Shown: positions 27,687 through 38,209, counted from the first letter of the stretch. The stretch is DNA of 64,000 bases from Methylothermaceae bacterium (GCA_026981855.1 JALSIB010000016.1:1-64000), one strand, 5' to 3'. Numbers and translations are program-made. The notes: generated by a model not told the origin, from the letters alone.

Positions 27687-29128
27687 CGGAAAACACCCTT
27701 GAGCGGAAGGATGACACGGAAAAACGCCCCCTTCCCGAAAGGAGCGTCCAGGACTTCAATTTTGCCCCGATGCATCATCACACTCTCGTTTACGATCGCC
27801 AGCCCCAGACCTGTCCCTTCGATTCCAAGCCTGCGACCCATTTTGCCCAGGAAAAGGGCGTCAAATATCCGCTTCCTCTCTTCAGGGGGAATACCAGGTC
27901 CTTGATCGCGAACCTCGAACTGGAGCGTGTCACCTTTCTGATAGAGATCGATCTGTATTTGGCTGCCGGGGGGAGAATACTTGACCGCATTGGAAATGAG
28001 ATTGTCGACCATGGTGCGTAAAAACGCGGGAAATCCCAGGATTTCCACCGGATCCAACTGGCTTTTTATCCGTATATCGTTGATTTTCAATCGGTCAGTA
28101 TACTCTTCGATGACTTCTTGTACCAGCAGCGCCATATTGATCACCTGGGGCCGGAGGTTTTCTTCCACCTGCTGCATCTGACTGTAGCGGATGAGATCCT
28201 CGATCATCTTATACAATTTGGTGGTATTGCCGGTGATGATCTGGACGATTTCGTCCTGTTCCGTATTCAGCTCGCCGACCACGCGGTCGTGCAATAATTC
28301 CACACCCTCGTGAATGTTGGCCAAAGGGGTCTTCAGCTCATGGGAGATATTGCGCATGAAACGCTGCTTCTCCGCTTCCAGCATCCGCAACCGGGTACGC
28401 ATCCAGTCCAGTGCCTGACCCAGGATTTCCAGATCCTTGGGTCCTTGCACTTCTATCGGCTCTTCGAAATGCCGGTCCCCCAGCCTCCGTATGGCGGCTT
28501 CCAATTGTCGAATGGGGCGAATGATGAGGTAGACGAAAAAAACCAGCAAAACAGCCGCCACCGGAAGCAATATCATCAAGTTACGGACAGTCTGCTGCCG
28601 GGCCTGCTGAGACTGTAACTCCAACTGTTGCAAGCTCTTTCCGACCAGGGTGATGCTCAATTGCCAGACTTCATCGGCCAACCCGCGCAGATAGCCAAAT
28701 TGATCGGCGGCCACCAGCTTGGCGCGATTATCCAGCTCAGGCTCCAGCAACATGGCGTACAAATCGAACTCGTAACCTTCTAGTTTACGTAATCTTTTCT
28801 CCAGATCGGGATACGCTCCCCCCGCTTCCAACAGCTCCTTCATCGCAATGACGAACGTTTCCCTGTTACGTTTGTAAGTGTCCCAGAAGCTGGAATCCTC
28901 CAGCACCAGATATTGTTTGGCGCTGCGCTCCATTGCGATCAGGTGTTCCAATACCATGCGGCTGCCCTGGGTCATCTGCACCGACTGATACACGACCTGC
29001 TGACTCAAACCACTCATCTTTTCTATGGAATAGAGCGCCGACCACAAAGCCAGAATCAATGGCAACATGACCATTGCAAAACTGACCAGAAGCAAGGTAC
29101 GCAGCGAGGGAAAACGAAACCTGTTCAA
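27683..29128 (-). CDS. glrK: sensor histidine kinase GlrK/QseE-like
   Basis: This 481-residue inner-membrane kinase has a transmembrane segment near the N-terminus, a helical periplasmic region, a second transmembrane segment near residue 190 and a HAMP-type linker. The dimerisation box HELKTPLANIHEG carries the phosphorylated His (about residue 261). The N, G1 (DQGPGIPPEERKRIFDA) and G2 (GTGLGLAIV) ATP-binding boxes are intact. It should phosphorylate the adjacent GlrR. It overlaps both neighbours by 4 nt, including epmA upstream, so the cassette is physically joined to the EF-P genes. Confidence 0.92.
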   Translation of the reverse strand: MNRFRFPSLRTLLLVSFAMVMLPLILALWSALYSIEKMSGLSQQVVYQSVQMTQGSRMVLEHLIAMERSAKQYLVLEDSSFWDTYKRNRETFVIAMKELLEAGGAYPDLEKRLRKLEGYEFDLYAMLLEPELDNRAKLVAADQFGYLRGLADEVWQLSITLVGKSLQQLELQSQQARQQTVRNLMILLPVAAVLLVFFVYLIIRPIRQLEAAIRRLGDRHFEEPIEVQGPKDLEILGQALDWMRTRLRMLEAEKQRFMRNISHELKTPLANIHEGVELLHDRVVGELNTEQDEIVQIITGNTTKLYKMIEDLIRYSQMQQVEENLRPQVINMALLVQEVIEEYTDRLKINDIRIKSQLDPVEILGFPAFLRTMVDNLISNAVKYSPPGSQIQIDLYQKGDTLQFEVRDQGPGIPPEERKRIFDALFLGKMGRRLGIEGTGLGLAIVNESVMMHRGKIEVLDAPFGKGAFFRVILPLKGVFR

Positions 29129-30114
29129 GCAGGGACCTGCACAGGGAATGTCAGGACACGATCGATGGACGCATGGCCCAGCTTCAACATCAGCAGCCGG
29201 TCCAGCCCCACGGCGACCCCGCTACACTCGGGCAACCCCGACTCCAGCGCGGCCAGAAACGCTTCATCGAGCTCCGGGCAGGGCAACCCGGCCATCGCCC
29301 GTGTCTTCCGCTCGGCCTCGAAACGGGCGCGTTGCTCCTTGGGGTCGGTCAGTTCGCGGTAGCCGTTTCCCAACTCGATGCCCTGGAGAAAAACCTCGAA
29401 ACGTTCCGCGACCCCGGGATCTCCCGGCTTTAGGCGCGCCAAGGCCGCCATGGGCGCGGGATAATCGTAGACGAACACCAGCCCCCGCGATGCCAGCCCT
29501 GGTTGCGCGATATGGGAAAAAAGGAAGTCGAGCCACAGAGTCCGGTCGTGCCCACAAACCGCCCCGGCTTCGGCCAGTCCCAATTCACTTGCCCGTTGAC
29601 GCAGCCTGGAAATCGGAGCATCCCATGGAACCCCGATGCTTTCCCGAAAAAGATCGCCATAGCGGATTCTCTCTTGGCCGGCTATCCGGTCCTTCAGCAA
29701 ACGGCGCAAAAGGGAAGCCACATCGTCCATCATGCGTCCGAGGTCGTAACCGACCCGATACCATTCCAGCAAAGTGAATTCGAGGCTGTGCCAGCGCCCC
29801 CTCTCCCCACCCCGGAAGGCTTTGCCTATCTGATAAATGTCTCCCGAGCCGGCGGCCAGCAGGCGTTTCATGGCGAACTCAGGTGATGTCTGCAAATAAA
29901 GCTTATGCCCGCCTTCCTCCACGGCAAGAAAATGCAAATGGGGATCAGTACCCACCCGGCCGGCAAGAACCGGGGTTTCCACTTCCATGACCCCTTCTTC
30001 GCGAAAATAGCGCCGGATTTCCGCCAGCATCCAGGCGCGCTGGCGCAAACACTCCATATCGCAACGGGGACGCCAATCGGGCCTATTTTCCAACTCGCGA
30101 GACGTACTCACCAC
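29125..30114 (-). CDS. epmA: EF-P lysine aminoacylase
   Basis: This 329-residue truncated class II lysyl-tRNA-synthetase homologue attaches beta-lysine to a lysine of EF-P. It has the catalytic core (VEVETP, the [20 protein letters not shown] block, [12 protein letters not shown]) but no N-terminal tRNA anticodon-binding domain, as in EpmA/GenX. The start is uncertain: GTG at 30114 gives a DWRP segment resembling E. coli EpmA but overlaps the end of efp by 32 nt, while ATG at 30057 would not overlap. It lies between efp and glrK in one minus-strand run. Confidence 0.93.
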   Translation of the reverse strand: MVSTSRELENRPDWRPRCDMECLRQRAWMLAEIRRYFREEGVMEVETPVLAGRVGTDPHLHFLAVEEGGHKLYLQTSPEFAMKRLLAAGSGDIYQIGKAFRGGERGRWHSLEFTLLEWYRVGYDLGRMMDDVASLLRRLLKDRIAGQERIRYGDLFRESIGVPWDAPISRLRQRASELGLAEAGAVCGHDRTLWLDFLFSHIAQPGLASRGLVFVYDYPAPMAALARLKPGDPGVAERFEVFLQGIELGNGYRELTDPKEQRARFEAERKTRAMAGLPCPELDEAFLAALESGLPECSGVAVGLDRLLMLKLGHASIDRVLTFPVQVPA

Positions 30115-30652
30115 TACGGGTGTCCACCTTGATCACTTCCCCGGTCTGCACGAACAATGGCACCCTCACCACCGCCCCGGTCTCCAGTTTTGCCGGTTTG
30201 CCACCTCCGCCGGAGGTGTCGCCCCGGACCCCCGGATCGGTCTCCACCACTTCCAATTCGACGAAATTCGGGGGCGTCACCGCAATCGGAGCGCCATTCC
30301 ACAATGTCACCGTACAAACCGCCTGCTCTTTCAACCATTTTGCGGAATCCCCCACCGCTCTGGCATCCGCCCCGACCTGCTCATAGGTGTTTGGATCCAT
30401 GAAATACCAAAACTCGCCATCGTTGTAGAGATACTGCATCTCGACTTCCAGCACATCGGCGGCTTCGATGGATTCCCCCGATTTGAAGGTACGCTCAATC
30501 ACTCTCCCGGTCTTGAGATTGCGGAATTTCACCCTGTTGAAGGCCTGACCTTTCCCTGGTTTGACGAATTCATTTTCCAGGATGGTACAGGGATCCCCAT
30601 CAAGAATCACTTTCAGTCCACTTTTGAATTCGTTGGTACTATAAGTCGCCAT
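30083..30652 (-). CDS. efp: elongation factor P
   Basis: This 189-residue translation factor relieves ribosome stalling at polyproline sequences. The modification site Lys34 sits in PGKGQA, as in beta-lysylated gammaproteobacterial EF-P, and the C-terminal GEYVSRVGK is typical. Both enzymes that make the modification are adjacent: epmA downstream on the same strand and epmB divergent 33 bp away. The hydroxylase EpmC is not in the window. Confidence 0.97.
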   Translation of the reverse strand: MATYSTNEFKSGLKVILDGDPCTILENEFVKPGKGQAFNRVKFRNLKTGRVIERTFKSGESIEAADVLEVEMQYLYNDGEFWYFMDPNTYEQVGADARAVGDSAKWLKEQAVCTVTLWNGAPIAVTPPNFVELEVVETDPGVRGDTSGGGGKPAKLETGAVVRVPLFVQTGEVIKVDTRSGEYVSRVGK

Positions 30653-30685
30653 GTCTGACTGATTCCTCGTTACCTGAAGTTAAAA

Positions 30686-31684
30686 ATGCCTTCCATTATA
30701 CCCCAGCCCCGCCATGCTCTGACCTGGCAGCAGGAATTGGCCCAATCGTTCACCCATCCCGTTCAATTGCTGAAACAGCTTGGACTGCCTTTAGACATGT
30801 GGGACGGCAGCGCCGAAGCGAACTTCCATTTCCGTGTCCCACGCCCTTTCGCCCAACGGATGCGCCCCGGCGACCCAAACGACCCGCTGCTTCGCCAGGT
30901 TCTGCCCCGGGCGGAAGAAAATCTCTCCCCGGCCGGATTCGTCTCCGATCCTGTGGGAGATGGCAAGGCCCAGGTCGTACCGGGAGTGCTCCACAAGTAT
31001 GAGGGGCGGGCGCTGTTGATCGTGACAGGTGCTTGCGCCATCCACTGCCGCTACTGTTTTCGCAGGGAGTTTCCCTATGAAGCCAGCCAGTTCACCTCCC
31101 CCAGACAGCAGGCCGCCCTGGACTACCTCCGCAAAGATTCCTCCATCGAGGAAGTCATACTCAGCGGCGGGGATCCCCTTTCCGTGTCCAATCGGCGCCT
31201 GCAAACACTTGTCCGTGGGCTCGAGGACATCCCTCATCTGCGGCGCCTGCGCATCCACACCCGGCTGCCCGTGGTTCTGCCCGCCAGGGTGGACCCGGGG
31301 TTGCTGGAAATCCTGTCTTCCAGCCGATTCCCGACGGTCTTGGTGCTGCACATCAACCACGCCAATGAAATCGATGCCGCTGTCCGCGAGGCGGCCCGCC
31401 TGCTCCGCAGGCAAGGCGTTCACTTGCTCAATCAGAGCACTTTGCTGGCGGGCGTCAACGATAGCGTGACTGCCTTGGTGGCGTTGCAGAAGCAATCGTT
31501 CGAGGCCGGGGTTCTCCCTTACTACCTGCACCTGCTGGACCGGGCGCGTGGCACCGCCCATTTCGATGTTCCCGAAATCAAGGCGAAACACCTTCACGAA
31601 GACATGCGGCGCCGGCTTCCGGGGTATCTGGTCCCTCGGCTGGCACGTGACCTCCCCGGCCAGCCATACAAATTACTCATATGA
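30686..31684 (+). CDS. epmB: EF-P beta-lysylation protein, lysine 2,3-aminomutase-type
   Basis: This 332-residue radical SAM enzyme converts L-lysine to (R)-beta-lysine, the donor for EF-P modification. The cluster motif CAIHCRYC (Cys117, Cys121, Cys124) is intact, and SGGDPLSVSNRRL is a family block. The length is that of EpmB rather than catabolic lysine aminomutases, and linkage to efp and epmA supports the assignment. Confidence 0.95.
   Translation: MPSIIPQPRHALTWQQELAQSFTHPVQLLKQLGLPLDMWDGSAEANFHFRVPRPFAQRMRPGDPNDPLLRQVLPRAEENLSPAGFVSDPVGDGKAQVVPGVLHKYEGRALLIVTGACAIHCRYCFRREFPYEASQFTSPRQQAALDYLRKDSSIEEVILSGGDPLSVSNRRLQTLVRGLEDIPHLRRLRIHTRLPVVLPARVDPGLLEILSSSRFPTVLVLHINHANEIDAAVREAARLLRRQGVHLLNQSTLLAGVNDSVTALVALQKQSFEAGVLPYYLHLLDRARGTAHFDVPEIKAKHLHEDMRRRLPGYLVPRLARDLPGQPYKLLI
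30695..30700 (-). promoter_or_regulatory. candidate efp promoter (-10 element)
   Basis: A perfect minus-strand TATAAT lies 43 nt upstream of the efp start and inside the first codons of the divergent epmB. The -35 region is poor. Transcription from here would carry efp, epmA and probably the glrK cassette. Confidence 0.4.
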
Positions 31685-31729
31685 TTCAATTATTTACAAC
31701 AAAATATGGGTTTCGAGTGAAAACAACTA

Positions 31730-31758
31730 TTGAATTCTTTATGGGTCTTGGTTATAAA
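31730..31758 (+). promoter_or_regulatory. promoter of the small lipoprotein gene
   Basis: TTGAAT (31730-31735) and TATAAA (31753-31758) are exactly 17 nt apart in an AT-rich stretch, matching four and five of six consensus positions. They lie 59 nt before the ATG at 31818. Confidence 0.55.
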
Positions 31759-31817
31759 ACACCTGTGCAGTTAGCACTTTATAAAAAATCATTCACGATT
31801 GTGACGAGGAGGAAAAC

Positions 31818-31949
31818 ATGAAGAAAGTTCTGGGACTTTTGGCGCTGATGATGGTAACCGCCTCTTTGGTAGGCTGTGATCCGGCAGGCGAGCCCACCAA
31901 CAAACAGCGCCTCTCAAGCGCAGACATCACCCACAGCGTTTCTGCCTGA
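31818..31949 (+). CDS. small lipoprotein, 43 residues
   Basis: This short gene has a strong ribosome-binding site (GAGGAGG, 5-6 nt from the ATG). The product starts MKK, has a hydrophobic stretch (VLGLLALMMVTASLVG) and a lipobox LVGC with Cys20; a polar tail of 23 residues follows. Asp at the +2 position would, by the E. coli rule, favour retention in the inner membrane. It has its own candidate promoter and a strong terminator, so it is a separate transcription unit. It resembles entericidin-type lipoproteins in size and layout only; I do not recognise the sequence and assign no function. Confidence 0.7.
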   Translation: MKKVLGLLALMMVTASLVGCDPAGEPTNKQRLSSADITHSVSA

Positions 31950-32000
31950 GTCGTCTGACGACCCTCATACCCATAACAACAATCATCTCAGATGCTTTGG

Positions 32001-32026
32001 ACCCGGGGCATTCCCCCGGGTTTTTT
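32001..32026 (+). terminator. Rho-independent terminator after the small lipoprotein gene
   Basis: CCCGGGG (32002-32008) pairs with CCCCGGG (32014-32020) around a 5-nt loop, and TTTTTT follows directly (32021-32026). A32001 and T32021 can extend the stem. Confidence 0.88.
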
Positions 32027-32047
32027 CGTGCCCGGAAAGCAAACGTA

Positions 32048-32053
32048 TATAAT
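32048..32053 (+). promoter_or_regulatory. candidate gshA promoter (-10 element)
   Basis: A perfect TATAAT lies 39 nt before the gshA start and just after the preceding terminator. The -35 region (TTCGTG at 17-nt spacing) is weak. Confidence 0.4.
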
Positions 32054-32091
32054 GGCCTTGACACGGCCATGGCACGCAAGGGATCCATTCA

Positions 32092-33681
32092 TTGAATATC
32101 GACCAATTTCACCAGCGGCTGGAAAAGCTCGCCCCCGTTGCCCATGCTCTTTCCAGGGGACTGAAGGGTCTGGAGAAAGAAAGCATGCGGATCACCACCT
32201 CCGGATACCTGGCGCAAACCCCCCATCCGGTCAAACTGGGTTCTGCCCTCACGCACCCCCATATCACCACGGATTACTCCGAAGCGCTGTTGGAGTTCAT
32301 CACCCCGCCCTTCCCGGATGCCGGCGCCACACTCTCGTTCCTGGACGACATCCACCGCTTCGTCTACCACATGCTGCCTGAAAACGAACTGCTTTTGGCA
32401 ACCAGCATGCCTATCGGATTCAACAGGGATGAGGACATCCCGATCGCCCGCTACGGTACTTCCAATGTCGGCAGAATGAAACATATCTATCGTGTGGGGT
32501 TGGCACACCGCTATGGCCGGGCCATGCAGGCCATCGCCGGTTTGCATTTCAACTTCTCACTGGCAGACTCGCTGTGGCCCGTGCTACGACAAGTTTTTCA
32601 ATTACAAATCGACTCCAAGGCACTGAAAGCCCGCCTGTATTTTTCCCTGATCCGCAACCTGCACCGGTATGGCTGGTTGTTGCTCTATTTGTTTGGCGCT
32701 TCTCCCGCTGTCAATGGCCGCTTCCTTGAATGCCGGGGGGGAATTCCCACCGGGTTCGTCGAACTCTCTGCCGACACCTACGGCATGCCCCACGCCACTT
32801 CGTTACGCATGAGTGACATCGGTTACAAAAACGAAACCCAAGCGGGCCTGCATATCTCCTTGAACAGCCTGGAAGAATACGTCGCCAGCCTGTGCCACGC
32901 CATCGAGACACCCCACCCCCCCTATGAAGCCATCGGGGTCAAGGTCGAAGACGAATATCGCCAACTCAACACCAATATCCTGCAAATAGAAAACGAGTAT
33001 TACAGCCCGGTCCGGCCCAAGCAGATCGCCGAATCCTGCGAGAAACCCACCCTCGCTCTGAAGCGGCGGGGCGTGCGTTATGTCGAGGTCCGTGCGCTCG
33101 ACATCAATCCTTTCGAGCCGTTGGGAATCGACCGGCATCAGATTCATTTCCTGGAAGCTTTTCTGGTTTTCTGCCTGCTTCACGACAGCCCTCCGATCAC
33201 ACCCGCAGAAAACCGGACCATTCATGCCAATCTCCTGGCGACGGCGCAAAGGGGGCGTGACCCAAGGTTAACTCTGATAATGGAAAACCGATCCATTCCC
33301 TTGAATCTTTGGGCCACCCGGATACTGGAAGCGATGGAACCCCTGTGTCGGCTGCTGGATGCCTCTCTTCCGCTTTCCGTTTACCAGGAAGCCCGGCAGC
33401 AACAATGGGAAAAGCTCCAGAACCCCGATACGACACCTTCAGCACAAGTCATCAAGGAAATGAAAGAACACGGAGAGTCCTTCGATCAATTCGCCCTGCG
33501 GCTGTCGAAAGCCCATGCCAGCCATTTCCGCAGTCGTACACTGGAACCGGAGCGGTTAAACTGGTTCAAATCGCTCGCCCGGAAATCGATCGAGGAACAA
33601 CGACGGATTGAGGCAAAAGACAGTCTGACTTTCGATCAATTTCTTCACCACTACCTGAGCCAGACTTGTCAGGCCGCGTGA
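32092..33681 (+). CDS. gshA: glutamate-cysteine ligase
   Basis: This 529-residue enzyme catalyses the first step of glutathione synthesis. It aligns by eye with the E. coli-type ligase from its N-terminus: GLKGLEKESMRI, GSALTHPHITTDYSEALLEFITP and the YVEVRALDINPFEPLGI block are all family motifs. The start is a TTG preceded by AAGGGA; no suitable ATG lies nearby, and the aligned N-terminus supports it. The gene is followed by cysH, so two thiol/sulfur-assimilation steps adjoin. gshB is not in the window. Confidence 0.93.
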   Translation: MNIDQFHQRLEKLAPVAHALSRGLKGLEKESMRITTSGYLAQTPHPVKLGSALTHPHITTDYSEALLEFITPPFPDAGATLSFLDDIHRFVYHMLPENELLLATSMPIGFNRDEDIPIARYGTSNVGRMKHIYRVGLAHRYGRAMQAIAGLHFNFSLADSLWPVLRQVFQLQIDSKALKARLYFSLIRNLHRYGWLLLYLFGASPAVNGRFLECRGGIPTGFVELSADTYGMPHATSLRMSDIGYKNETQAGLHISLNSLEEYVASLCHAIETPHPPYEAIGVKVEDEYRQLNTNILQIENEYYSPVRPKQIAESCEKPTLALKRRGVRYVEVRALDINPFEPLGIDRHQIHFLEAFLVFCLLHDSPPITPAENRTIHANLLATAQRGRDPRLTLIMENRSIPLNLWATRILEAMEPLCRLLDASLPLSVYQEARQQQWEKLQNPDTTPSAQVIKEMKEHGESFDQFALRLSKAHASHFRSRTLEPERLNWFKSLARKSIEEQRRIEAKDSLTFDQFLHHYLSQTCQAA

Positions 33682-33709
33682 ATCCTTTTCCAACCGCACC
33701 GAGGTTTCA

Positions 33710-34429
33710 ATGAGTCAGATAGAATTCGACCTGGAACACTGGCAAACGCTATTGGCAGGCAAAAAACCCCGGGCCATATTGAAGGTCGCGCTGGCAGAAT
33801 TCCCCCATATCGCCATTGCCTTCAGCGGTGCCGAGGATGTGGTACTCATCGACATGGCATGCAAGCTACGTGAGGACATCAGGGTCTTCACCCTCGACAC
33901 GGGACGATTGCATCCGGAGACCTATCGTTTCATCGAAAAGGTGAAACAGCACTACCCCATTCAGCTGGATATCCTTTACCCCGACGCTTCCGCTGTCAGC
34001 AGGCTGGTCAGCGACAAGGGCCTGTTCAGCTTCTACCGTGACGGTCACCATGAATGCTGCGCCATCCGCAAGGTGGAACCCTTACGCCGCAAACTGGCCA
34101 CTCTGGACGCCTGGATCACGGGGCAGCGACGCGATCAGAACCCCGATACCCGTCAAAGCCTCCCAGAGGTCGAGAGCGATCATGCCTTCCCGGGGCGCAC
34201 TGGCCGTTTGATCAAATTCAACCCTTTGGCCAATTGGAATTCAGCTCAAATCTGGGATTACATCGAAGCCTTCGATGTTCCCTACAATGAACTCCACCGG
34301 CAGGGTTTTCGCAGCATCGGTTGCGAACCATGCACCCGCCCCACCCTGCCCCATCAACATGAACGGGAAGGGCGCTGGTGGTGGGAAACAGCCAACAAAA
34401 AGGAGTGCGGCATCCACAGAAAGACCTGA
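33710..34429 (+). CDS. cysH: assimilatory APS reductase (CysH, Fe-S type)
   Basis: This 239-residue reductase converts activated sulfate to sulfite. The protein carries Cys116-Cys117 (HECCAIRKVEPL) and CEPC (Cys205, Cys208), the CC...CxxC ligands of a [4Fe-4S] cluster. That marks the adenylylsulfate (APS)-reducing branch rather than the PAPS-reducing enterobacterial branch. The catalytic Cys233 is in KKECGIH. APS kinase would then not be needed for sulfate assimilation. The gene follows gshA by 28 nt and converges on cysB. Confidence 0.93.
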   Translation: MSQIEFDLEHWQTLLAGKKPRAILKVALAEFPHIAIAFSGAEDVVLIDMACKLREDIRVFTLDTGRLHPETYRFIEKVKQHYPIQLDILYPDASAVSRLVSDKGLFSFYRDGHHECCAIRKVEPLRRKLATLDAWITGQRRDQNPDTRQSLPEVESDHAFPGRTGRLIKFNPLANWNSAQIWDYIEAFDVPYNELHRQGFRSIGCEPCTRPTLPHQHEREGRWWWETANKKECGIHRKT

Positions 34430-34463
34430 GCGCCGGTGAAAGAACCGGAGTTTGCGGCAGGCA

Positions 34464-35480
<1,017 letters not shown>

Positions 35481-35482
35481 TC

Positions 35483-35510
35483 ATTATATATCACATAGTC
35501 AATAATGCAA
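35483..35510 (-). promoter_or_regulatory. candidate cysB promoter
   Basis: On the minus strand TTGCAT (35510-35505) and a perfect TATAAT (35488-35483) are 16 nt apart. The -35 box overlaps the first codons proposed for the divergent transporter gene. The 63-bp gap is AT-rich and would also have to hold any CysB sites. Confidence 0.4.
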
Positions 35511-36344
35511 TATGAAACTGGATTAAGGTTATTAGAACACGTGGATCTTTTGCATATTCTCGCAGGGGCCCTGGTGGGATTCGTCATTGGCCTGACCGGT
35601 GTTGGCGGCGGCTCCCTCATGACCCCAATTCTTATACTGGGCTTCAAGATCAATCCTGCAATCGCCGTCGGTACGGATCTGCTCTACGCGGCACTCACGA
35701 AAGCCAACGGGGTCTACTTTCACCACCGGCAAAGAACCATCGACTGGCACATAACCCTGCGACTGGCTGGAGGCAGCATCCCCGCCTCATTACTGACAGT
35801 TTTGCTGATCAGAAAAATGCATCAAGTGGGATACGACTATGAGCAATTGATGACCACCACCCTCGGCATCATGCTTATCTTCACTTCTTTGGTGGTATTT
35901 TGCCGGCAAAAATTGATCGAATATCTATACAGGGGCTTGAAGCGCAAAGACTCGCTTGTCAGCCGTCTCAAAGCGGTACGGGGAGAAATCACCATTACAG
36001 CCGGCGTCATGCTGGGTTTCCTGGTCACTTTGTCCTCCGTCGGTGCCGGCGCAATCGGAACCGCACTATTGTTTTTGCTCTACCCCAACAAACGCACAGT
36101 CTCTATCGTGGGTACGGACCTGGCCCACGCCGTTCCTTTGACTGCCGTTGCGGGATTGGGACACTGGAAAATCGGCAGCGTAGATCCCATGCTGCTGACC
36201 GGGCTGTTGGTCGGTGGTCTGCCCGCCATTTACTTGGGCAGCCTGGTGGGCAAAAGGATCCCGGATAGATTTTTGAGACCCCTGGTGGCCGTGATCTTGC
36301 TGGCATTAGGACTGCGCTTCAGTCTCAAAGCCGTTTTGGTATAA
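35505..36344 (+). CDS. TSUP-family (TauE/SafE) anion transporter
   Basis: This 279-residue membrane protein has about eight hydrophobic segments in two repeats. [21 protein letters not shown] near the N-terminus and [16 protein letters not shown] in the second half are the paired TSUP signatures. Members move sulfite, sulfate, sulfoacetate or other organosulfur anions, in either direction. Its position opposite cysB suggests a sulfur anion. The start is uncertain: no Shine-Dalgarno sequence precedes the ATG at 35505, and a GTG at 35541 would also give a complete first helix. Confidence 0.85.
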   Translation: MQYETGLRLLEHVDLLHILAGALVGFVIGLTGVGGGSLMTPILILGFKINPAIAVGTDLLYAALTKANGVYFHHRQRTIDWHITLRLAGGSIPASLLTVLLIRKMHQVGYDYEQLMTTTLGIMLIFTSLVVFCRQKLIEYLYRGLKRKDSLVSRLKAVRGEITITAGVMLGFLVTLSSVGAGAIGTALLFLLYPNKRTVSIVGTDLAHAVPLTAVAGLGHWKIGSVDPMLLTGLLVGGLPAIYLGSLVGKRIPDRFLRPLVAVILLALGLRFSLKAVLV

Positions 36345-36345
36345 T
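36337..36345 (+). promoter_or_regulatory. candidate fdxA promoter (extended -10)
   Basis: TGGTATAAT is a full extended -10 element and overlaps the stop codon of the TSUP gene. The -35 (TTCAGT, 16 nt upstream) is weak, as is common with extended -10 promoters. The fdxA start lies 38 nt downstream. Confidence 0.5.
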
Positions 36346-36382
36346 TATCCAATTCTCACTACGATTACTTCAGGATAGCGCC

Positions 36383-36712
36383 ATGGCATTTGTCATTACA
36401 GAGAATTGTATCAACTGCAAATATACCGATTGTGTGGACGTATGTCCGGTGGATTGCTTCCACGAAGGTCCCAACATGCTGGTGATCGATCCCGATGAAT
36501 GCATCGATTGCACCTTGTGCGAGCCTGAATGCCCTGCCAATGCGATCTATTCTGAAGATGAAGTGCCTGATGAGCAACAGGTTTTTATCGATCTGAACGC
36601 TGAACTGTCCAAGAAGTGGCCCGTCATTACAGAAGTCAAGGAACCCCTTCCCGATGCTGATGACTGGGATGGCAAACCAGGGAAGCTGGAGCTTCTGAAA
36701 AAAGACTGGTGA
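36383..36712 (+). CDS. fdxA: seven-iron ferredoxin
   Basis: This 109-residue ferredoxin carries one [3Fe-4S] and one [4Fe-4S] cluster. Cysteines at 9, 12, 17, 21, 25, 40, 43, 46 and 50 match the Azotobacter vinelandii ferredoxin I pattern shifted by the initiator Met, including the cysteine that replaces a cluster ligand spacing in the first motif (INCKYTDC). The acidic C-terminal extension is typical. CAGGA precedes the ATG. It is a low-potential electron carrier; a partner is not evident from the neighbours. Confidence 0.95.
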   Translation: MAFVITENCINCKYTDCVDVCPVDCFHEGPNMLVIDPDECIDCTLCEPECPANAIYSEDEVPDEQQVFIDLNAELSKKWPVITEVKEPLPDADDWDGKPGKLELLKKDW

Positions 36713-36732
36713 AACAATTCATAAGACGCATT

Positions 36733-36760
36733 AAAAAAGCCGGGCTTACCCGGCTTTTTT
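36733..36760. terminator. bidirectional terminator between fdxA and rplQ
   Basis: AAAAAAGCCGGG (36733-36744) and CCCGGCTTTTTT (36749-36760) form a perfect 12-bp stem with a CTTA loop. The A and T runs flank the GC core on both strands, so it can end fdxA on the plus strand and the long ribosomal transcript on the minus strand. Confidence 0.92.
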
Positions 36761-36785
36761 ATTTTCAGCTTTGGCGCGCGCCAGA

Positions 36786-37169
36786 TCATTCCGCCGCTTC
36801 TTGCTCTTCCAACGGTCTGTCCACCAATTCGACATATGCCATGGGAGCCGCATCACCCGGACGATGACCACATTTAAGGATACGTATGTATCCTCCCGGG
36901 CGCTCCCGGTAACGAGGCCCGAGTTCATCAAACAGCTTTGTCACCACTTCCTTGTCACGCAATCTTGCAAAAGCAAGCCGACGCCGGGAGGTATTGTCCT
37001 CCTTGGCCAAAGTGATCAGGGGCTCGGCGACCCGCCGAAGTTCTTTGGCTTTCGGCAGCGTGGTCCTGATCAGCTCATGGCGAAACAGCGAGCTCGCCAT
37101 ATTCCTGAACATGGCCTGCCGATGGCTACTGGTACGATTTAGATGTTTTCCTGCTTTACGATGCCGCAT
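36786..37169 (-). CDS. rplQ: 50S ribosomal protein L17
   Basis: This 127-residue protein begins [17 protein letters not shown], the conserved L17 N-terminus, and ends in an acidic tail typical of gammaproteobacterial L17. It binds 23S rRNA near the exit side of the large subunit. It is the last gene of the alpha cluster, 17 nt after rpoA, and is followed by the bidirectional terminator. Confidence 0.97.
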   Translation of the reverse strand: MRHRKAGKHLNRTSSHRQAMFRNMASSLFRHELIRTTLPKAKELRRVAEPLITLAKEDNTSRRRLAFARLRDKEVVTKLFDELGPRYRERPGGYIRILKCGHRPGDAAPMAYVELVDRPLEEQEAAE

Positions 37170-37186
37170 TTCCTTTACCTTTTACC

Positions 37187-38209
37187 TTAAGATGCTTTCG
37201 CCTGTTCTTCCTTCTTGCCTTCATCCGGACGTTTCAGATCTTCCGGAGGCCATCCTTCCAAACGCATTCCCAGCGACAATCCCTTCGACGCAAGAACATC
37301 CTTGATCTCGGTGAGAGATTTCTTACCCAGATTGGGGGTCTTCAGCAATTCGACCTCTGTGCGTTGCACCAAATCCCCGATATAGAAGATATTTTCCGCT
37401 TTCAGGCAATTTGCGGAGCGAACGGTGAGTTCCAGATCATCGACGGGTCGAAGCAGGATCGGAGCAAATTTCGGCTGTTTTTCTTCAGGCTCCTCCCTTT
37501 CCTCCTCCTTGAGGTCAACCATGACCGCCAGATGGTCACTGAGAATCTTGGCAGACCTTTTGACACACTCCTCAGGATCGACTGTCCCATTGGTTTCAAG
37601 CTCCAACACCAAGCGATCGAGATCGGTACGTTGATCGACACGGGTACTCTCCACCCTATAGGCCACCTTTCTTATCGGGCTGAAGGATGCATCCAGGCGC
37701 AACACACCGGCGGAAGAGTCCTCCTTGTCTCCACTGCCACGATTGGCGGGTCGATAGCCACGCCCCTTCTCGATTTTGAGAGTCATCTGGAGCTCACCCA
37801 CATCCGTCAAATGGGCAATGACCAGATCAGGGTTGACGATATCAATATCGTGTGTAAGCTCGATATCACCGGCGGTAACAGCCCCCGGCCCTTTTTTGGT
37901 CAATTGCAGCTCTGTGGAATCCCCGTGGTGAAGGATGACGGCCAGATGTTTCAGATTGAGCAGGATGTCAATGACATCCTCCTGAACGCCTTCAATAGCC
38001 ATGTATTCATGCAACACACCCTCGATACGCACTTCAGTCACTGCGCAGCCAGGAATAGAGGACAACAAGACCCGGCGCAGGGCATTGCCTATGGTGTGGC
38101 CATAACCTCGCTCCAAAGGCTCAATGGCGATCCGGGAATGATTTCGCTCCGGATCGGTTTCGAGACTTACGATACGTGGTTTATGTGTATTTAATAAGAG
38201 ATCGACCAT
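37187..38209 (-). CDS. rpoA: RNA polymerase alpha subunit
   Basis: This 340-residue subunit nucleates RNA polymerase assembly. The N-terminal dimerisation domain has [23 protein letters not shown]. After a linker, the C-terminal domain carries [16 protein letters not shown], which contacts UP elements and activators. The Lys/Glu-rich tail is slightly longer than in E. coli (329 residues). It is co-transcribed with rpsD and rplQ. Confidence 0.98.
   Translation of the reverse strand: MVDLLLNTHKPRIVSLETDPERNHSRIAIEPLERGYGHTIGNALRRVLLSSIPGCAVTEVRIEGVLHEYMAIEGVQEDVIDILLNLKHLAVILHHGDSTELQLTKKGPGAVTAGDIELTHDIDIVNPDLVIAHLTDVGELQMTLKIEKGRGYRPANRGSGDKEDSSAGVLRLDASFSPIRKVAYRVESTRVDQRTDLDRLVLELETNGTVDPEECVKRSAKILSDHLAVMVDLKEEEREEPEEKQPKFAPILLRPVDDLELTVRSANCLKAENIFYIGDLVQRTEVELLKTPNLGKKSLTEIKDVLASKGLSLGMRLEGWPPEDLKRPDEGKKEEQAKAS

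Noticed and set aside
31818-31949. Naming the small lipoprotein an entericidin
   Set aside because: Only size and lipoprotein layout agree; the mature sequence does not show the entericidin pattern I know.
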